Shown here: piece after piece, positions 63,376-64,000 of the stretch
How positions within the stretch are numbered: the stretch's first letter is position 1
Layout of the letters: each line of letters opens with the position of its first letter
Assembly (NCBI RefSeq): GCF_001280085.1
Contig: NZ_LGED01000013.1
Span: 62,001 to 126,000, forward strand
DNA: 64,000 nucleotides
Source of the DNA: Saccharothrix sp. NRRL B-16348
GTDB taxonomy: Bacteria; Actinomycetota; Actinomycetes; Mycobacteriales; Pseudonocardiaceae
Direction of reading: 5' to 3'
The notes under the pieces: model-generated
Told to the model about the DNA's origin: nothing
Seen by the model: only the letters and a program-made list of their open reading frames with translations
Databases searched by the model: none
Program-made: the position numbers and the translations under genes

Positions 63376-64000
63376 CTAGGGCGTGTCCGCCGGGTCATGA
63401 TCGGGTTTGTCTGGAGCAGCTCGGATCCAGTCGATGGTCTCGACGATGTCGTTGGTGGCCTGCCAGTGCAGGGCGAGCTTGTCGAACGACGGGGGCCGCC
63501 CGCCGGCCGATCCCTTGCACAGCCGGTTGGCGACCTGGTCCCGCCGCCGGGGATCACCGCCCTGATCTCCCCGACATCGCAGCGAGGTCCGGTTCGCCCC
63601 GCTGCCGTGGGCCTTGTCCGCGGTCAGCGAGTCCGGACGCTTCCGCGGCCGGCCGCGCCACCGGGCCGGGGCACAGCGATGCCCTCCAGCAGCGCCTCCA
63701 ACCGCTTCGTGTCCGCAGTCTGGCCGGGCGTGACGTGGATGGACAGCGAGCGGCCCCGGCCGTCCGCGATAGTGTGGATCTTGGACATAAGCCCGCCCCG
63801 GGACCGGCCCAAGCCTTGGGCTGCCCGCGACTCCTCCGGACACAACCCCTTTTCGGGCACCGGCCGCGTGCTGGTGGGCGCGCACGATCGTGGAGTCGGC
63901 CTGCGCGTCCCAGTCGATGTCGCCCTCGGCCTCGGCACGGCCCTGGACCTGCCGCTTCAGCCGCGCCCACGTCCCGTCGACCGCCCACCGGCGATAGCCC
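63376..64000 (-). pseudogene. degenerate IS5-family transposase, runs off the window
   Basis: Reading on the minus strand, YRRWAVDGTWARLKRQVQ, ADSTIVRAHQHAAGARKG and GLGRSRGGLMSKIHTIADG match IS5-type DDE transposases. The segments lie in two frames with shifts near 63840 and 63660, and near the end FDKLALHWQATNDIVE fuses two points that are normally about 30 residues apart, an internal deletion. Stop at 63376, beside CTAG and GGGCGTGTCCGCC, a probable element end. Cannot encode an active enzyme. Confidence 0.82.
63376..64000. mobile_element. partial IS5-family insertion sequence
   Basis: The right end lies near 63376-63393, where CTAGGGCGTGTCCGCC looks like target plus terminal repeat. The left end is outside the window, so the repeat pair cannot be checked. 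Confidence 0.7.

Overview
The window is very GC-rich, densely coding DNA with many GTG starts, 1-17 base gene overlaps, Tat/Sec exported enzymes, AfsR-type regulators, several ECF sigma factors, F420-type oxidoreductases and MmyB-type regulators. This is the pattern of a filamentous actinomycete. A Saccharothrix/Actinosynnema-like member of the Pseudonocardiales is my best guess (inference; no rRNA or tRNA gene was seen to confirm it).

Layout. (1) 1-7834, minus strand: a compact operon of at least seven genes: GH15 glucoamylase-like protein, GMC flavin dehydrogenase with an Fe-S type Cys motif, ferritin-like protein, dehydrogenase small subunit, two TIM-barrel sugar isomerase/dehydratase proteins and an MBL-fold hydrolase. 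It looks like a sugar or glycoside oxidation and breakdown route. (2) 8368-24190: accessory chromosome with a secreted subtilase, DUF4291, an LLM flavin enzyme, two 'MmyB regulator divergent from an oxidoreductase' modules, a cupin/NmrA pair beside an ECF41-type sigma factor and its orphan SnoaL-like domain, a methyltransferase with a truncated relative, hydrolase/kinase genes and a NACHT-type remnant. (3) 24191-30056: a ClpP-like protein lacking all three catalytic residues, a secreted PA14-GH2-LamG enzyme with a CebR-like operator, and an ECF sigma factor fused to a zinc-finger, membrane and extracellular part. (4) 30090-36091: a zinc-starvation island with three Zur-box-like sites. It holds cysteine-free paralogues of L32, L31, L28, L33, S14 and S18, a normal CobW GTPase, two CobW-like proteins that lost the GTPase motifs, and an O-methyltransferase. 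(5) 36154-49420: a helicase-associated WYL-type protein, a sigma/CU044_5270 pair, a secreted ammonia-lyase-like protein without the MIO triad, a ricin-type lectin, an AfsR-type regulator, a LysR/reductase divergent pair and a poly-Thr Excalibur protein. (6) 49618-54349: membrane cupredoxin, Tat multicopper oxidase, then a partly decayed set of RHIM-like-motif and membrane VWA proteins. (7) 54424-63346: discoidin-type secreted protein, DeoR regulator/MFS exporter, a DUF4062-NB-ARC-TPR STAND protein and a GH2 beta-galactosidase. (8) 63376-64000: a broken IS5-family transposase running off the end.

How parts work together. The zinc island is the clearest unit: under low zinc, release of Zur would express zinc-free ribosomal proteins and CobW chaperones. 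The sugar operon, the two GH2 enzymes and the CebR-like site point to plant-polysaccharide use. The best candidates for undescribed biology are the GTPase-dead CobW paralogues, the RHIM-like/VWA membrane cluster beside a STAND protein, the ClpP pseudo-protease, the MIO-less secreted lyase homologue, and the ECF41 sigma factor with a detached regulatory domain and a matching promoter.
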